In this document: piece by piece, positions 18,008-21,702 of the stretch
Numbering within the stretch: position 1 is the stretch's first letter
Layout of the letters: each line of letters opens with the position of its first letter
NCBI GenBank assembly: GCA_004151065.3
Contig: NWUY0300003390.1
Location: 28,929-50,630, forward strand
Direction: 5' to 3'
DNA: 21,702 nucleotides
Source: Larix sibirica
Lineage: Eukaryota; Streptophyta; Pinopsida; Pinales; Pinaceae
Made by a program: the position numbers and the translations under genes
The notes under the pieces: model-generated
What the model was told of the DNA's origin: nothing
The model's database searches: none
The model's input: the letters and a program-made list of their open reading frames with translations, nothing else

Positions 18008-18162
18008 GATCAAATCAGGAAATGAGGTTAGAAGGTCTCTCAAGATGTGCTCTATGTGATCTAGAGGAGGAATCACTTGACCATATCCTTAACCTATGCC
18101 CCTTCTCCTACTTGATTTTGGATAGAGGAACCACTGCTCGTCGAACCTCGGATAGACAATGA
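17986..18162 (+). pseudogene. LINE zinc-binding motif (zf-RVT type)
   Basis: RCALCDLEEESLDHILNLC is encoded at 18043-18099. Cys codons lie at 18046 and 18055, His at 18082 and Cys at 18097, giving CxxC-x8-H-x4-C. This motif follows RT in plant LINE-type proteins. It lies in a frame shifted from the preceding region. Confidence 0.85.
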
Positions 18163-18497
18163 GACTATATCAAAGCTACCATTGAGTCGTGGAGATCAAT
18201 TACCTTCAAGAAAAAAATCCTAAATAGAATCCGGTAGCTTCTTCCAGGATTCACCCTTTGGGAAATATGGAAATAAAGAAATTGTAGATCATTCAACAAC
18301 TCTAGATAGATCGAAGACCAAGTTTGGACCCAATTCAAGAAGTACATTATTGAGATGATAAATGTTTCACCTTGACAAGAGGAGGACAAGTAGTGCATGG
18401 ATTATGAGGGACCCATTATGGCTTCCTAGGTCCCTCACCTTTCCAATCTCTCCCCTCAGCTTATCCCCACTTTTCCATCTACCTCAATCCTGTGTAG
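18163..18497 (+). pseudogene. LINE linker between zinc motif and RNase H
   Basis: A frame with about ten stops reads SWRSITFKKKILN, LPGFTLWEIWK and DQVWTQFKKYIIEMI. This matches the Trp-rich linker seen between the zinc motif and RNase H in plant LINE ORF2. No catalytic motif is expected here. Confidence 0.65.
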
Positions 18498-18895
18498 ATG
18501 ATCTCCCCCCCAATAGGTTTCCTAAAGCTAAATTATGATGGTGCTTCTAAATGCAACCCAAGCCTGGCCGACACTGGTGGAGTCTTCCAAGATGAATCGG
18601 GAAAGATCCTTTGGGTCTACGCGAGCGTGATCAGGAGAGAAAATAACAATGCTACAAAATTGCAATATATTATTCAAGTCATCCTCATGCCCATAGACAA
18701 TATTTCAACAAGCTTATTGTGGAGGGAGACTATCAAATTGTCATCAATATGCTCAAAAAATTGTAGCATGGGGATCTTGTTAGCAAGGTGTTAAATAATT
18801 GGCGTTTAGAATCAAAATTGAAAATCTTGTTGACATCCTACAATATATCAACCATCGGGTGGCCCTCATGTTCATATTAAATAATCAACCAATAG
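18498..18895 (+). pseudogene. LINE C-terminal RNase H
   Basis: FLKLNYDGASKCNPSLADTGGVFQDESGKILWVYA (18519-18623) is the start of an RNase H of the type found at the end of plant L1-like ORF2 proteins. The first catalytic Asp (NYDGAS) is kept. NNATKLQ has Lys where the catalytic Glu of the usual NNxAELQ is expected. In a shifted frame LIVEGDYQIVINML (about 18711-18752) carries the next Asp, and after a stop SKVLNNWRLESKLK follows. The final His/Asp block was not found; homology fades after about 18830. Confidence 0.8.
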
Positions 18896-20330
18896 AGTGG
18901 CATACTACCAACCCAATTTTGGAGTGAATAAATTAGGTGACGAGATCGAATCGGATTGGTCAAGGATAGAAGCCACGAACATTGGTCAAACTTGCAATTT
19001 CATTGGTCACCAATACCTTCAGACCCGGATGTGGGTGTACGATGAAGTCAGGATTAATGGTGGGGATGATGGGACACATGACCCATGATATTCCACCTAT
19101 CCTTCCCATCGAAACAAGGGGGGACATGCACAAGGTGATGGGAGAGAGTTTAAAGCAGAGGGGATTTGATAGGACATGGCTTGGCATGAAGTTGTACTTG
19201 GAGTGCCGTCGTGGGGGATGGATAACTATGGAAACTAATTGCGATGATGGTTTGACAGGGTATATGCTTGCGTAAGTAGTCATGGTGATAACGCTTTGAA
19301 CAATGACAATGGTGTGGAAGTAGGGAAATGATAATGGAGACCCTCCCCTGCATGGCTATCATATTCCATTGTGGGAGGTGAAGTATATCAACCACACTGT
19401 GCATAATATTTGGGAGGAGATTTTTGCGATTTTTCTATGGCCTGAGATGTGAGGTCAAAAAAGGAGGAAGCAGTTGTTAGCAGGGTGGGTCTAGGATTGC
19501 AGTGGGATTCTTGTGAAGGCTTCCCAAAGCATGGAAAATTTGTGGGTGGGAAGAGGTCGGGGAGGTTCTCGGTGGGGATCTCACATGCCCAGAGTCTAGC
19601 AGGAGGTGGAAGAATCCAAGCATGAGTATTTTCAAGTGTTCTAGGAGGAAACCCAATAGTACCTTGACCACGACTAGTGGGAGATTGACAAGGAGCAGGA
19701 GTCACGGGATTTCATAGAGGATAAAATGGAGTGGACTGGGAGGATTGTAGATGTTGGATCATCTCAAATTCATGATGCCAAGCATGCTAAAACTGTGTTA
19801 TTTTATTGGAGGATGAATATGCTTATGGGGAAGGCCCTAATGGATTCCCAATGAAAATATCATGAGCCCAATAAGCGAACGAAAGCAATTGCTAGATGGA
19901 ACAAGGGCCAAATCTCAAAAATCAATTCAAGTTTGAAGATGACTGCAAGGAGCTAGCGCGGAGAATTAACACATTGGAAAAGCTCACTACTTGAAAGGTT
20001 TTCAATCCCAAGACCCTAGAGGGTCAACCCAGTGACCAACAACCTGAGACCAAGGTGCATGCAGTCACTATCTTTGATGAAGCATAGTGGTTCCAATTAC
20101 TTTTGAATCCGTTTTACTATTTTAGAGTAGATGTAGGAAGATAGATTAATTGTTTTTCCTGCCTTAAGGGAATCTAGTTTTGCTTAGTTCTAAATGGTTT
20201 GATAGATTCTAGAAATTTTTAGGACATGGACTCACAGGTTGGCCTATTTTCCCTCTGGGTAGGCCTCTTGACCACCAATGTCTGGCATTTTTCAAGGTAC
20301 TATAAAAATTCAAGTTTCTTTTTTAAAATG
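18896..20330. other. Unassigned decayed sequence, possibly LINE tail or another repeat
   Basis: No known domain was recognised. Moderately long open stretches occur on both strands: + 18982-19275 (97 codons), + about 19680-19853 (58 codons, no start), and minus 19705-19388 (105 codons, Pro-rich). Overlapping open frames on both strands without motifs do not establish a gene. GC is higher than the flanks between about 19000 and 19700. A T-rich end at 20311-20325 (CAAGTTTCTTTTTTAAAA) could be a worn LINE 3' terminus, but 1.4 kb would be a long 3' UTR. Confidence 0.35.
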
Positions 20331-21702
20331 ACCAAATAAATCCATCTTGAGAGGAGAATGGAAAAAATCATTGAGCTTTTCCCTTATAAGATATTGTGGT
20401 TGTATGATTTCATCAGTATGATAACTTTTAGATCACTGAAATAGATATGACGCATACTTAATTATGGTTACCCATAATATTTCAACCCATACTAAATTAT
20501 ATGGCTATATGGTCTTTTAAAAAATAGAATACTAAAATTAATCCTTGTCACGTGAGAAATAAAATGGTTCTATACCTGGTGAAATTTGAATTCATTGCTC
20601 ATAAAAAAAACATTATAGAACCCACAAAAAAGTTGTATCACTCACAATTTCAAAGTTGAAAACCAATGCCATGCTTGTTGAACGCTCCTTGCAACATCAC
20701 TTTGTTATAGTCTTCACTCATCTCATAATCTATTATTGGGTCAAAATTTACTTGTAAAGGAAAACACAAAGATCGATTACCATATGATTTGATATGCATA
20801 TGATAAAAAATAATAAAGTAAAAGAACTCAAAGAAAACCTAATTGTAAACTATTTAAGTGTCAAGTTGATTAATCGACTCATGATGTGGCACTTTCATCA
20901 CTACCTTAACATTCCATTGGTTTTAAGAATTATTTATTCTCTAGTGATGGATCCAACCATGAGGATGTGGAAGCTCATATAGCCCTTCACCCTCCTCACA
21001 TCACTCTCATTTTCCCATTACCCAATTTAATTATAAACCAATGCATGTACACATCATGGTGTCAAATAATTAAAATTAAAATAAGAGTTTCATATATACC
21101 AATCACAAGTAACATAAAAGATCACCAATTGTACACATTGTACATTAATGCATTTCAATCATACAACTAATGTCAACTACACTATTTCCTCCTCGTTTGT
21201 TTTTTTCATAACATGCATAAGAGTGATGTTGTATTTATCTTGATGTTGTTCATGTCTCGATGGATGTTATTGTTGAAAACACAAAACATGCCTTTGTGGA
21301 ACTGGTTGATTAGGGCCCACGTCTAAAATAAAGAAAACCATTTATAAGTCACCTCGTTCATACTATAAGAACATAAAAAAGTATAATTAATTATTGATGA
21401 AATGTTCAATTTTGTACAATTCATTATATGGATTTTTTTATCAGTACCTTCTATAGTAGACATTGTGGTAGTATTAACCTTTTGTTGATCACCACCAATA
21501 TCCTTAGTCATGGGCACATCATGCTCGAATATTAAGACAATTAGGATTTAGTTAAGATGAACTTGTTTTAATCTATTTTTAGGAAAAGTGTGTTTCTTTA
21601 GTATGCATTAGTATGCATTTGTACATATGTAATTAGATGGTCACGATATGTTCTTTACATAGAGTAATCTAATGGTTCAACTTCTCCTCGATCTTAACGA
21701 CC
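20331..21702. other. Intergenic, no recognised feature
   Basis: AT-rich sequence with short random ORFs (up to about 67 codons) on both strands. A tiny direct repeat, TAGTATGCATT twice, lies at about 21599-21619. No gene, LTR or RNA was recognised, and no continuation of the Ty3/gypsy element (protease, gag or second LTR) was found. Confidence 0.5.

Larger units (their letters stand above)
15099..18895 (+). mobile_element. 5'-truncated L1-type LINE (ORF2 remnant)
   Basis: Domains run in ORF2 order on the + strand: endonuclease end with GDFN, a pre-RT region, RT with GIQQGDPLSPF, a post-RT region with FLWCGTKEHQKWALVAWKKVC, a CxxC...HxxxxC zinc motif, and a terminal RNase H. The combination of LINE ORF2 with a C-terminal RNase H is known for plant L1-like elements. 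The 5' end lies inside the endonuclease domain, as expected for incomplete target-primed reverse transcription. There are at least five frameshifts (near 15215, 16170, 17090, 17510 and 18020) and many in-frame stops. The 3' end is not clear: no poly(A) tail or target duplication was found, and 18895 is only where homology fades. Confidence 0.85.

Noticed and set aside
19388-19705. Pro-rich 105-codon minus-strand ORF as a host gene
   Set aside because: No motif, no supporting promoter or exon structure, and competing + strand open frames. Kept only as unassigned sequence.
15065-20451. AGATATGAC at 15065-15073 and 20443-20451 as LINE target-site duplication
   Set aside because: Ty3 homology continues past 15073 to about 15098, and the right copy is not next to a poly(A) or clear LINE end. 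A 9-bp match over such distances can be chance.

Overview
The window looks like plant nuclear DNA from a repeat-rich genome, possibly a gymnosperm. That guess rests on the mix of a caulimovirid-like insertion, several very decayed LTR and non-LTR retrotransposons, and no recognisable host gene in 21.7 kb. The species call is inference and weak. No tRNA, rRNA, CRISPR array or intact cellular gene was seen.

Left edge to about 3.2 kb, + strand: an endogenous pararetrovirus (Caulimoviridae-like). One reading frame enters from the left edge and runs to 2710 with four in-frame stop codons and no frameshift. It carries the end of a protease, a reverse transcriptase with intact FIDD, RNase H, and then about 350 residues I cannot assign, ending in a Cys/His cluster. 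A compact promoter region with a TATA box (2982-2989) and a leader follow. The viral sequence stops at a GAT microsatellite.

3.2-7.0 kb: AT-rich intergenic DNA holding two microsatellites, a strongly decayed + strand Ty3/gypsy pol piece (about 4240-5395), a degenerate GGTCAAGG/GGTTAAGG-type repeat block (5396-5663) and a short perfect inverted repeat. 7.0-9.15 kb: a diverged tandem array with a period near 338 bp and about 6.5 copies; its right end carries a 95-bp internal duplication.

9.2-15.1 kb: AT-rich unannotated DNA, then a minus-strand Ty3/gypsy element. A probable LTR (10471-11373) has 9-bp inverted ends. It is followed by a poorly conserved spacer and a decayed pol, read right to left as RT (to about 15098), RNase H and integrase (to about 12420). 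RT and integrase have lost catalytic residues.

15.1-18.8 kb: a + strand L1-type LINE ORF2, 5'-truncated inside its endonuclease domain. Its first recognisable bases abut the 5' end of the surviving Ty3 pol homology, so it is probably nested in that element. It has endonuclease, RT, Cys/His zinc motif and a terminal RNase H, with many stops and frameshifts. 18.8-20.3 kb holds unassigned decayed sequence that may be the LINE tail or another repeat. 20.3-21.7 kb is AT-rich with nothing recognised.

The parts do not form a pathway: they are layers of independent insertions. The relative order can partly be read: LINE after Ty3, and the pararetrovirus least damaged. The most interesting points are the unassigned C-terminal region of the pararetroviral polyprotein, its well-kept promoter region, its microsatellite junction, and the 338-bp array.
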